Assembly (NCBI GenBank): GCA_039545355.1
Contig: BCJJ01000031.1
Location: 182,861-246,860, forward strand
Direction of reading: 5' to 3'
Source of the DNA: Trichosporon coremiiforme
Taxonomy: Eukaryota > Basidiomycota > Tremellomycetes > Trichosporonales > Trichosporonaceae
Length of the DNA stretch: 64,000 nucleotides
The position numbers were made by a program, and so were the translations under genes. Of the stretch, positions 14,201-24,949 are shown in pieces; positions within the stretch are counted from its first letter, which is position 1, and each line of letters opens with the position of its first letter. The notes beneath the pieces are model-generated. The model had not been told where the DNA came from. It did not search any database and saw nothing but the letters and a program-made list of their open reading frames with translations.

Positions 14201-16988
14201 TTGCGCAGAAACATGGACAGTGAATGGAAATGTGCGTGCTGGGGAGTCACTCATGGAACTAACCACTGCTCGGACCTCTGGGGAGCAACGAGCTTCATCC
14301 GTCGGCGGTCGAAGGCGTCGAGAAGGCTGGAAGGTGAACACCCAGGCGCTTGAGCGTGCGAGAACGCCTCCGTGACAATGGCCACTAACCCGTGGCTGAC
14401 TGAAACCACCCGGCGACGAGCGTACAACTATTAAGGTCACTCTGCCGGACGTGACTCATGCTCATGAAACCTGCCGGGTTTATGCCGACATCGAGCCAAG
14501 TGTAACTCTAGCGATCCGGCACAGAAGGATGTGATGATCAGCCACACTTAGTTCAGCCAATGCTTTGCCCGGTCCCTTCGCCCTTCGGTCCAACTGTAAC
14601 TCGATGTAACTCTTGGAACCGCCTGGAAGCTCACGGTGCGCGTGAAACTTGCCCGACCCCCTGCCCTGGGTTGTATAACGCCATCAACGTCTTCAAAGGA
14701 GACTGCGACGCCGGCGCTGAAGCGAGTAGGCGTTTGGCAACGCCTCGGTCCCTCTTTGCCGCCAGATGTGCTCACGCTCTTCACGACGGCGATCACGCAG
14801 TTCGTGAAGACGGGAGACATCTTGATGTGCGATGGGGAAGCACCATGTGCGCTGAAACGATCACCGCGCGGCCCGTACGGGACTGAGCCGCCGGAACCCA
14901 GCTGCTGGCAGATCGTCACCCCCCTCCCCCCCCTCCCCCCGCAACGGCACGCAACGGCTTCGGAAGAGTCAACCTTCACGTTACCAGCAACATGCAGCTT
15001 GTGCTGCCGCCGGTACCGGCGAGGTGAGGCTGAGACAGCGACTGGAATCTGTCTTTGAGTCTCCTTGTGTCTTAGGCCTGGCGATCCTTGACTCACGGAG
15101 CGCGTTCCAACTGACGCACCCGGCTGCAACTCACGGGTCAAGACTGAAGCGTGTCAGAGAAGCATAACGGGTGTCTGCGACAGCCTGCGACAGGCTGCTG
15201 CAGTGTCCAGCAGCGTGCGACGTGCAAGGGACCAGCAGCCGTTACAGCAGTAACCCAGTTTCGGCAGTTACTATGGACCTAGGTCTTCGTCCTTCGTTAC
15301 CAGAATTCAGCTGGCGGATCACATCCCTGTGGCACATGTCGTCTATTCTTAGCGGGTTTCGCGAGTATTCCGGTTCCTCCGGTTCCAGCACTTCGTCCTC
15401 TGCATCTTCAACCCCTTGCCTCGCGCGAAATCCGAGTTTTCAGCAATGTGGTACACATGCATGTAGAGCTTTGGGCCTTGGGAGTGACCACGAGGACGCC
15501 AGGGGTTGATTCTGCGAGTGAGTGGGCATGGTTTGGCCCCAGGGTGAGCAACACCGAACATCAGGGGAAACACAGCGGGCACGCGTCACCGGCGCGTCCG
15601 TTCGTTGGCTGCTCCTTCGGTGTCGCCGATGTCGGACACGGGATGCCGGCAGCGTCACCCAGCGTGCACTCCTCGGCACCCCGGACGGCGTCGTGTGTGC
15701 GTTGCATCGGTTGCTTACGTGCTCTCGGCCAGTGATCACAGCATGTTGCTGCGGCGCAGGAAGATCTCCGCATGGTTAGTTTCTGCCACATCGCAACGAC
15801 GTCTCCGAGGGTGACCAGGTGAGACGTCCAGCTGCAATGACACGACCGTTTCCGTCCACTCCGAAACCCGCTCATGGCGTGCACGGAGCCGAATTGCGCT
15901 TGCAGACGCTAGCACTGCATCCTGGACGAAACCGACCCCGGAGGCCGAAAGCAGCCGACATGAACCGTCACAATCGTACCAGAATGCTCTGAAGCATCTT
16001 GGTTTGCATCCTGATAGGGCGAGCGTTCCGACCCGATTCCAATGCATTAGCGTCTCCTTCAGTGTCCTGGCCAGCGTCATCCCCTCCGCTCTTCACTAGG
16101 CGCATTGGGCAGTTCACCGGAACGGGCCTAGATGTCGAGCCAACAGGCACCTGCACCGGCCAACAGGGTCCCTTGCACCGCTCTGTGCGATCGTTGAATC
16201 GATGTTCCCGATCGCGATCGCTGTCCGCGTCAGTACCAGTGCACGCCTCATGGTCAGGACGGCGTCACCCGTTATGCCCGTCGGGTGCTTTGTGGGCTGG
16301 ATCGTCAGATGGGCCACTTGTCTAGGACGAGTCAGGACATCTCGGGACACGCGCGGCCACGCGGTAACCAACCCCAGGGTATAGAGACTTGATAGGGGAT
16401 ATCCAGCGTCCCGAGAATATGGCGGGGTTCCTATCACGTCGTCTTCTGAATGCTGCGGCGGTGCTTCCTGTGCACGTTTGCTAGAGCACCGGGTCGTGGA
16501 TGCCGTGAAGTTACTGCGCCGCTGCGGCCATCGTGGGCTCGGGTGCTGATCGCGAGACGGGCGCAGCACTCGACGTCGTCTCTGTCAATGAGCGTATCGA
16601 GCATAGCGTACAAGGTGCAGGGGGTTATCGTTGGCACATTTGGTGCGTCCGGTCCGAATGCCGGGAGTTTCTGTACCCTTGCAGTGACTGCCGCCTGCGG
16701 CTTCATCTCGTCTATTTCGGTCTCTATCGTATGATTGCGACTAGTCTTGAACGTCTGAACATGGCCGCATGCGGCGTCACGGATGGGCTGCGTGCGTCTT
16801 GTCCGGTCCGAGCCAGTTGGCTATGTCGATCCCCTCCTAACCTTCCCCACCTTCTCCCCACTCTACTCTGTATCACGCGGAGACCTCGCTACGCAGTGTG
16901 CCTGCGGGACTGAAGTCGCAATGAGGACGCGTTTCATCCCTCATGTTCACGCGTGGTCATGGCACGAGGAAGGGTGGCAGAGAAGAGC
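5231..16988. other. Gene-free block of about 11.8 kb
   Basis: No frame in this block shows family motifs, a believable splice chain or the strong third-position GC preference of the genes to its right. The longest open frames (about 197 codons at 12813-13406 plus and 14548-15141 minus) are low in information and look random. No LTR pair, terminal inverted repeat, reverse transcriptase or integrase motif was recognised by eye. There are small C-rich tracts (14918-14940) and CCAAG-type repeats (13925-13985). The block ends at the stop codon of the ARMT1-type gene. It could be old heterochromatin, a centromere flank, subtelomeric DNA or dead transposon remnants. Confidence 0.6.
13925..13996. repeat. 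Imperfect CCAAG-type tandem repeat
   Basis: The stretch contains several imperfect copies of a GGCCCAAG or GGCCAAG core spaced 10-20 bases apart. It is short and diverged, and a similar run of GCTCAAG/GCCCAAG occurs at 11454-11490. The origin is unknown. Confidence 0.3.
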
Positions 16989-19038
16989 TTAGGTAGACTT
17001 CGGGGCGAACGAGATGACGGCGAACTTGCCACTCGTGCGCCAGTCGGGAGCCTCCTTATCGAGACGCTCAGCGACTCCAGGCTGAAGACCGCAGCTGAAT
17101 GTTAGCTATGCTACCCGAACGGAAGCTGGAGTAGCGCCCAAGCGTAGCCTGAGCGACGCAATGGCCATTACCAGCTGGCGCACAATGACCCGGTGGGTTC
17201 GCTACTTCGCCGCAAAAGCCCTCGCAATCTTCACTCACATAGTGTCGGCCTTGTTCGTGCGCAGCGAAACGAGATTGAACTTGCCGTTCAGCGGACCTGC
17301 TTGTTAGCTTCGGCCCACAGATTGCAAGCTAGATACGCCGTCGGCGACCGAACATGGTGAGCACGTTTTGTCCCCCCCACTCACCGAGAGCCTCCTCGAA
17401 TGGAGTCGTCGTGGGCCACTTCGCATCCCCGATCAGCTTGCGGTAGCTGGGGTCAGCTTCAGTCATCAGAATCGCCATTCCACGCTACGCGCATCACTCC
17501 ACCAGCCTAACTGGCTTTCGTACTAGGCGGCCTAACGTTGGCGCGCACTAAGAATGGGCAACGCGCGCCCGAGTCGCGCCCGAGTAGAATCTAGAATGTA
17601 GACTTACTTCAGATCGCCCTTGAAGAGCACGAGACCGGCCTTCTGGAGCTCGGCGAGGAGCGCAGGGTCCATCGCCGGAAGATCCTGGTAGGCGTACTGC
17701 GTCGTCCAGAAGTTGGCGGCTCCGGCGTCGGCGCCAAGAGGCGTCGTGGGAGGAATGCTGAGCTTGAAGCGTCCGGCACTCAGGTGGCCCATCCAGCGCT
17801 CCGACAAGCGGGCAAGGTTCCCCGTCTCGTCGGGGAAGAAGGACTGGTCCGCAAGCGTAGCGATCGTCCACCTGCTGTCAGCTACTCATCAAAGCTCCAG
17901 CTACTCACTGGAAGTCGTGCGGCAGCACGTCCGACACGAACCACGGAATTGTCTTAGGGCTGGTGTCAGTTCGAATCCAACTCGTCTAACTCACTGGAAG
18001 ACAACCTGCGAGACGAACGGCGTGCAGCTCACGAGGAAGTCAGCGAGGACAAGGTCAGTATACAGCTCGAAGCCAGCATTGTCAAGGACGATGTCGACGC
18101 GCCCGTCCTTCATGCCCTTGAGGACGTCCCAGACCTTGTTAAGGTCATCGCGAAGCACGTGCTTCGCTTGTTCAGCCTGGGCAGCGGCGCCGATCGCCTG
18201 TAGCTTCTGCAGGTCGGCATAGTTCAGGTCCACGAGGAGCGAAAGATCCGTCGCGTTGCCCCACAGGTCGGTCTGGATCATCTCCCTACACGTCAGCTAC
18301 GCACTCCGACTCGGCTCACAAGAAAGCAATCTCCATCGGACTTTTAGGCTGATCCCAGTCCTTCTGCAGCTCATCCTTCTTGTCAACAAAGCCGTTGACG
18401 ACACCAGCCAGCTGGCCGATCGCGAGGGACGAGGAGCGGTACGTCTCCACCTTGGAAGTGAAGAAAGGGTCGTACTGCTGCCAGTGCTGTGTCAGGGCGA
18501 AGAGCGACCGCAGCAGACGGTACAGGTAACACTCGGCGAAGAGCCAGTTCATCGTGAACCACCGCTTCTCATCCTCGGGCGTCACGGCCAGCGCATCGTT
18601 GTAGCAATCACGGTTTGCGTTGCCGTCTGCAGGAATCGGTCTGGGAGTCAGCTACCGTGAAATTAAATGAAGCTAGAAACTCAAAGAACACTGTGCCTTC
18701 GACGGCTTCAGCTCCACACTCACGCGAGGACGGCGTTGCGGCCCATGGCGTGCTTCAGCGCGCTCAGTTGCGAGATGATATTCTTGCCCTCGGGGAGCTT
18801 TGGGTCCTCGGGGTTGAGCTTGTGGATCTCATCGCTGATGGTCGACACGATGTTGGTCAGAATCACAGGCCATCGGCGCACGACAGTCGAGTACGAGAAG
18901 CTGTTGTCAGCTCGTACAGGCGTCGAAAGCTGTTTGTTTACGTTCGCCAAGTCGAGATTAGCGACAGTACCCTTGTACCCACCTGTCCTTGTCCTGGGGC
19001 GAGTAGCGCTCAGCCGAGGGCTTGTAGAGCTGGGTCAT
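16989..19038 (-). CDS. ARMT1-type damage-control phosphatase (DUF89)
   Basis: Nine exons, complement(16989-17094, 17239-17296, 17385-17446, 17608-17871, 17909-17959, 17995-18285, 18320-18640, 18724-18900, 18983-19038), give 461 residues with all phases closing. The product matches the DUF89 family (human ARMT1, yeast YMR027W), metal-dependent phosphatases that hydrolyse damaged or excess sugar phosphates. Visible signatures are RWPVILTNI near the N-terminus, the metal-site motif DNAGFE (about 253-258), PWFVSDV, the GDLNYRKL..D..WP block, and a C-terminal RTSGKFAVI. The length is normal. Introns 18286-18319, 17960-17994 and 17872-17908 are only 34-37 nt. The start is the ATG at 19038, which heads an 18-residue leader exon ending in phase. 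It is divergent from TAH18 with 457 bases between start codons. No signal peptide is present, so the protein is probably cytosolic. Confidence 0.93.
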
Positions 19039-19495
19039 GGTGGCTGTGGAGCGAGTGGGTGGTGCCGAAAGCTTGGGGAGGAGGTCGTCGCAACAAGTCA
19101 TGCGGACGATGCGGACCTGAGGACCTGGCGGAGGTGGAGGTTCGGCTCAGCGGACTCGGAGGCCGCTAGTTGCCGCAAGGAAGGTCATCTGCCTGTCTTC
19201 CTCGCCATCGTGTTCAACGAGACGCCATGTATGAAAACACCTCTTGACGAGTGAAACGGACAGCCTCCCCAGTCGGACGCGCACAGTGCGAGTACAGCAT
19301 GCCGTGCATCGACGGCTGCATGCTGCATGATGCGCGCGATTACCGCTGGGTGATATTCCGAACCTTCTCCGAGATGGCGTCACGGCTTTCAGATTCGGGC
19401 TACTCGACCCGCTTATCTGAGCGCCGCTTGTTCCATCTTCCTCCATCTCGTCCAAAATCTTTCCCGCCTTCCCCAACTCCGCCCAGCACACGACA
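19039..19495. promoter_or_regulatory. Shared divergent promoter, ARMT1-type gene and TAH18
   Basis: The 457 bases between two oppositely directed start codons must carry both promoters. The TAH18 side (19430-19490) is strongly pyrimidine-rich on the plus strand, a common leader or promoter feature in this genome. No specific factor site was identified. Confidence 0.5.
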
Positions 19496-21486
19496 ATGGC
19501 GGAACACCACCCGGATTACGTCCTGATCCTCTATGCGTCCGAAACTGGGGACGCCCAGGACGTCGCCGAGCGGGTTGCCCGCGCCTTCCGGCAGAGACAT
19601 CGCCGGGCCCTCCTGCAGAGCATGGACACCTACAACATCGTCGACCTCCCGCACGAGCAGCTCCTCGTTCTCATCACGAGCACTCACGGGCGAGGTGACC
19701 CGCCACCAGCCATGCGTGGCCTCTGGAGCAAGCTCATCCGCAAGGGACTGCCGAACGACATCTTTGAGGGTGAGCTGGTTTGTCGACAGGGTTAGCTGAC
19801 GTCAGATGTACATTACTCGCTCTACGGACTTGGCGACTCAAGCTACGAGCGCTTCTGTTTTGCCGGCAAGATGCTTGCACGCCGCATGGACAGCCTTGGC
19901 GCTAACCCACTTGTCGAGCCAGCCTGGGGCGACGAGAGGGCGCCAGACGGGTACGTCTTTCTTCCTGCCGCTTCGCATCGTTGACCTCGCTGACAGTCAG
20001 AATCGAGGAGACGCTCATCCCGTGGATGGAAGCAACGCTTGACGCCATCTGCCCCTACCTCCCCGGCCCCTCCGAACCGCCGATGAGCAGCACGGCGCTG
20101 CCGCCGCCGGCGTACCGCATGGAACCGGTACCGGACCTCAGTAAGCTGTCGCTGAAGGATCAGCCGGCTGTGGAGAAGAAGGGCGACTCGGTGACCGTCG
20201 ATGCGGATGCGGTGTACGCTCCGCCTGGCTGGAGCTGGGCAACGCTTGCGAAGAACGAGCGTGTGACGGCCGAGGGATGGTGGCAGGACGTGCGAGAGAT
20301 CGATCTCACAACCGCGCCAGATGTGTAAGTCGCCCGCTTCCGACGCTGTGCTGGTTTCGTTCTCTAGCTGACGTCCAGAACGTACAAGACCGGCTCCATC
20401 TGTGCGCTGCAGCCTCGGAATTCGGCTACGGACGTGGACACGTTTCTCGAGCTTAACGGACTCGAAGCACAAGCTGACACTCCTGTCACGATCACGTCGA
20501 CAATTTCCGGTCAAAAGCTGCCGGAGCACCTTCCTTCGGGGGTGACGAGCTTACGGCGACTGCTGACCTGGCACCTAGACCTGAAGGTGCCGCCGCGCAA
20601 GTCGTTCTTCGAGTGGCTGCGGCGCTTCACCCACGACGAGCGGGAGGAGGAACGCTTGGATGAGTTCGTCACAGATCCCGACGAGGTTCACACTTACGCT
20701 ACGCGGAGCAAGCGAACACCGCTCGAGACGCTCGCCGACTTCCGCGAGACACAGATCCCGCTGGAGTACGTGCTCGAGGTCCTTCCCCCGCTGCGCCGGA
20801 GGCAGTTCAGCATTGCGAGTAACACTGCTCAGCACCCTGGCGAAATCCAGCTGCTCGTTGCGCTGGTCGAGTACAAAACCAACCTGAAGATTCCCCGTGT
20901 GGGCGTGTGCAGCGCTTGGCTCAAGACGCTGTCGGATGGTGAATTTGAAAGCTGCCGGAGTAGTTCGTTAGCTAACTCGCCAGATGCCCGCATCCCGTAC
21001 CAGCTGCTGCCGCCGCAGATCACGCTGCCATCGAAGGACACGCCGGTCATCCTCGTTGGACCGGGCACAGGAGTCGCTCCGATGCGAGCTGTGCTTGAGG
21101 AGCGCATTGCTGAGGGTGCTGCTGACTCGACGGCACTCTACTTTGGCTGCCGGTCGAAGAACCAGGACCTCTACTTTGCGTCCTCGTGGAAGAAAGCGCA
21201 GGACGCGGGGGCGCACGTCCGCATCGCGTTCTCCCGTGACCAACCTGAGAAGGTGTACGTGCAGGACTTGATCAAGCAGGACGCCGCCCGGGTACGTGAG
21301 TGGCTGCTCGAAAAGGACGGGCGGGTGTACGTCTGCGGGTCGTCGAACGCTATGCCGCGACAGGTGCGCGAGGCGCTGTCTTACTGCATCTCGGAGCAGG
21401 GTGGAGGGAAGATGACGGACCAGGAGGCGGAAGAGTACGTCGACGCCATGTTTGACGGCGATCGTGGCCAAGAGGAGAGCTGGTAG
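19496..21486 (+). CDS. TAH18: NADPH-dependent diflavin oxidoreductase Tah18 (NDOR1)
   Basis: Five exons (19496-19769, 19806-19950, 20001-20324, 20379-20938, 20984-21486) give 601 residues, the usual size. Tah18 passes electrons from NADPH through FAD and FMN to Dre2 in cytosolic iron-sulfur cluster assembly. The N-terminal flavodoxin domain shows YASETGDAQDVAE, STHGRGDPP and YGLGDSSYERFC. The FAD-binding domain carries RQFSIAS (about 385-392). The NADPH domain carries GPGTGVAPMRA (about 459), YFGCR and VYVCGSSNAMP. The last intron (20939-20983) is 45 nt, a multiple of three with no stop codon, so retention would add 15 residues. Splicing it gives the better family match. The start ATG lies just ahead of the flavodoxin fold. 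Confidence 0.95.
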
Positions 21487-22020
21487 ATGGCGACGCACAC
21501 AGCGCATACATAGAGGGATAGAATGCATTGCACACATCATTGCACACAGTGTTCACAAGCGAGGCCGAGCACCGGGCACGAAGATGCACGGTGGCCCAAT
21601 GGCATGTCGGTACGTTGTGAGGGCGGGGAGGACGCTCGGCGACAGGGCCGGTTTGTTGACAAATGCGGGGCCCGGTGGTGGTGGATAAACGAGCATTGAG
21701 CGTGGGTCACGGTTGTGTCGGGACGTCATGTGTTGGATTGCCGGGAGCTGAACCGCTGCAACTTTCGCACGGCCATGTCCAGTCTTTATGTCTAATCCGC
21801 TTTGTCCCTCGCTGCCGTTATCATCTCTCTCACCGACTCTACCTTACTCTCAACTACCTATTGCATCCGCAGCACTGACTGACTGCACACGACACGATAC
21901 GATCACACGCCACTCGACCACTCCCGCCTTCGCCTTACTTCGCGTAAACATATCCACTATTCCCTACGACTCTTCCAGCCTCGACGGCACTCCATCCTTC
22001 TTCGCCCGCTCCCCGACTCG
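21487..22020. other. Spacer between TAH18 and the hydrolase gene
   Basis: The left half is the TAH18 3' region, and the right half (about 21780-22020) is pyrimidine-rich leader-type sequence of the hydrolase gene. No coding exon or RNA gene was seen. Confidence 0.5.
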
Positions 22021-24949
22021 ATGAGTATAAGTGAGCGGTTAGCCGAACTCGGCGACCGCACCATCGGCGAGGGGGGCACCCTCTCAGACCGCCGCAACCA
22101 GCAGCAGCGCCTCGGCCGCGGTCACGCAAGCAGCAACAGTACTCGATACGACGGGCCCGGAGCCCAGGTTGAGCTTGCTCATGCGCCGCCGCGCGGCCTG
22201 ACGCTGCAGCTTCCCTCACCTTCGGGCTTGTCCCATATCCTCAAGTCTTACACATCAACACATCCTCTGCGCTCGCCGAGTCCGCTACCGGCTTCCTCGA
22301 GAGTTGATCCGAAGCAAACGCAACGCGCCGCGCCCCCGACATCAGCTTCCCCCCTTCTCTGGACACTACCGACATGGCTGGCATTCGCCCAGTTTGCGGC
22401 CTCCAAGGGGCTGCATATCATCTGGAGCCTTATGCGGCATCTGCTCGTTGGACCAAGAAGACGCAGTTGGGGCTACAGGATGACCTTTGTGAGTGGCAAC
22501 TAATGATCGGCACACGCATAACGCCTGGCACGCCAGCAAACGCGGCACGCATGACGGCGAGGACGGATCTCAAAGCTGCAGGCAGACGTCGTCACTCATG
22601 CTTTGTCCTCGGTCACGTCGAGTGGTACTGCTGGGGTCATCACGGACCTGCTCTATGCGTTGCATCTACGGCTGCCCAGCTGGAAAGCCTGCATCGCTGG
22701 GGAAGGAAGTTTCGAAGGATGAAACAAGCATGGAAACGCCTACGATCTGTGCAGAGGATCCTGTCATGTGCGGCCAATCGGCTCAGTGCCCGCAACTGCG
22801 ACCCGGTGCACAGTGTTTCGAAAGACGTGCGAGAGAGCCTCGAATCCGGGGCACTCGTTACCTCACGCCCTTCTCCGGAGGCCCGAGCCAGTCGCTGACG
22901 CTCTCAGATCACCTCATTCATGCGCAACGTCGCCAATTACACCGACTTTGCGGACATTGTTCTCATCCGCCGCCTCATCAGCATCACCTACCTGATCCCG
23001 CTGCCCGCAGACGCAGTGGTGACGCCCATCACGTTTGTCGTGCCGAAACGAAGAGCAGACGCGCTTCGAGGGTTCCTCCGGTGAGTAGTGGTACCGCGGA
23101 TCGGTGCCCCCAGCCCAATGCGGGATGCGGTCCGAGCGCGCTCAAGCTACAGTTGGATTGTCAGCTGACATAACAGAGAATTCGACCTGCTGGAGTCGGG
23201 CACCCGCGAGCTCACGGGCGAATGGGTTGTTGGCAATGAGGTGTGGAAGCGGCTGAAGTCCGAGCGTCGGGCAAAGTGGCACGCAGAGCTGAGGCGCCGG
23301 CAAGGACCAGGTCCCAGCCGGCTACGTGATGACATGAGCGACAGCGGAAGCTCTGCGGCGCCCACCGTGCCGCTGTTACACGGGCACCCGCATCCCCCAC
23401 GGCCAGGGCGACGCTCTCACTCTGGCCCTCGCACGCATTCGCGGGGCAACTCGCTGAACGGCACGCTTGACGGTATCAGTGGGTTACCGGGCTCGTCGGG
23501 GAACTCGACTCAGCAAACCCCGCGGCAGGGCGCAGCAACGCCCGAGCCGGAGATGGAGGGCGAGAGTCCCGGCCGCCGCGAGCGCGTCATCTACTACGTC
23601 CACGGCGGAGCGTACTACGTCGGCAACGCCGCTACGCACCGCCTCATCACGATTGGTGTGAGCCGCGCGTGTAACGCACGCGTGTTTGGTGAGTCCAGCT
23701 TTTAGACACTTACCGTGAGCTGACCGCAGCTATCACGTACCGTCTCGCCCCTGAGGCTGCCTTCCCCCTTCCGCTCCTCGACGTTGTGCAGGGCTATATG
23801 CGCCTGCTGGCGCCTCCGCTGTCGATTCCGCCGGAAAACATTGTCGTTGCGGGCGACTCGGCAGGCGGCGGCCTCTCGCTTGCGCTGTGCATGTACCTCC
23901 GCGACAACGACTACCCGATGCCGGCTGGTCTCGTGCTGCTCTCGCCATGGGTCGACCTGACAATGTCCTGTGGATCCTGGGAGGAGAATGGCGACAGCGA
24001 CGTCGTGCCGCTGCCCCCGCTCGACAGCCACCTGAACCCCGTTGGATGTTACCTCGGCCCAGACGGCGTCGGGGCGTACGTCACGCATCCCTATGCGTCG
24101 CCGCTGTTCGGTGACCTGCGCGACCTGCCGCCGATGCTGATCCAGAGCGGCGACTCGGAGGTGCTCCGTGACGAGATCACGCTGCTCGCGCACAAGGCGA
24201 CGCTCGCAGGCGTCAACGTCACGCACGAGCTATACGAGGACATGGTACACGTGTTTCAGATGTTCACGTGGCTGCCAGCGACGACAGCGAGCATCAACAG
24301 CATCGGGCGGTGGGTGCGGCAAACACTGCCGCGCATCGAGTGGGAGACGCGCCAGAACGAGCTCCACGACCTGGAGGAGGAGCCGCTCCACCCGCCGCTC
24401 AACCCGCACGACGCGCCGCACGAGCACGACGAGCACGAAGCGGGCCAGGCCAACCCGTACGACGCAGAGGAGGACCCCTTCTTCGCCGCGTTCAACAGCG
24501 AGCGCCGTCTGCGCCGCTCGCACACCCAGCACCCACTGCACGTGCGGAGTCCGACGTCACCCGGCCCCCGATCGCGTGCCGGTTCGCGCGCCGCGTCGCC
24601 GTCCACGCTCCGCCGCCGCCGCCACACAGCGAGCATGCACATGTCTTCGCCCGTCTCGCCGGTCGAGAACCACCCCTTCAACCTGACGACGTCGGGCTTA
24701 GCGAGCACGTTCAGCACGACGGGCTTCGATGCGCTTTCGCCAACGCCGAGCGTGCGTCGCCGGCTCCGCGCTCCCAGCTCTCACCCAACCACACCCTCTA
24801 CGCGTGCCCGCAACCACTCTCACACGGACATCTTCGAGCTCGTCGAGGGATACATGGAGGGCGGCGCTGCGAACGCGACAGTGGTGTATGCTCCGGGAGG
24901 CGAGATTCGGAGTGTCGGCGTGCTGGGCGACGAGACCGAGGGGGAGTAG
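22021..24949 (+). CDS. HSL-like alpha/beta hydrolase (esterase/lipase), extended
   Basis: Four exons (22021-22488, 22908-23080, 23177-23688, 23730-24949) give 790 residues. The core belongs to alpha/beta-hydrolase fold 3, the hormone-sensitive-lipase type. It has the oxyanion motif HGG (about 356), the nucleophile motif GDSAGG (Ser about 427), and a likely acid in SGDSEVL (about 524) with His in MVHVF (about 557). A hydrophobic stretch near residues 112-140 (LLWTLPTWLAF onward) could anchor it in a membrane. The serine/proline-rich insert (about 280-340) and the C-terminal tail rich in His, Pro and Ser have no recognised domain. The substrate is probably a carboxylic or acyl ester. The first intron is 419 nt, far longer than its neighbours, and might hide a small extra exon, so residues around 156 are the least certain part. 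Confidence 0.85.

Noticed and set aside
14548..15141. 197-codon minus-strand frame in the desert
   Set aside because: Composition is random-like, there is no motif and no splice partner exons.
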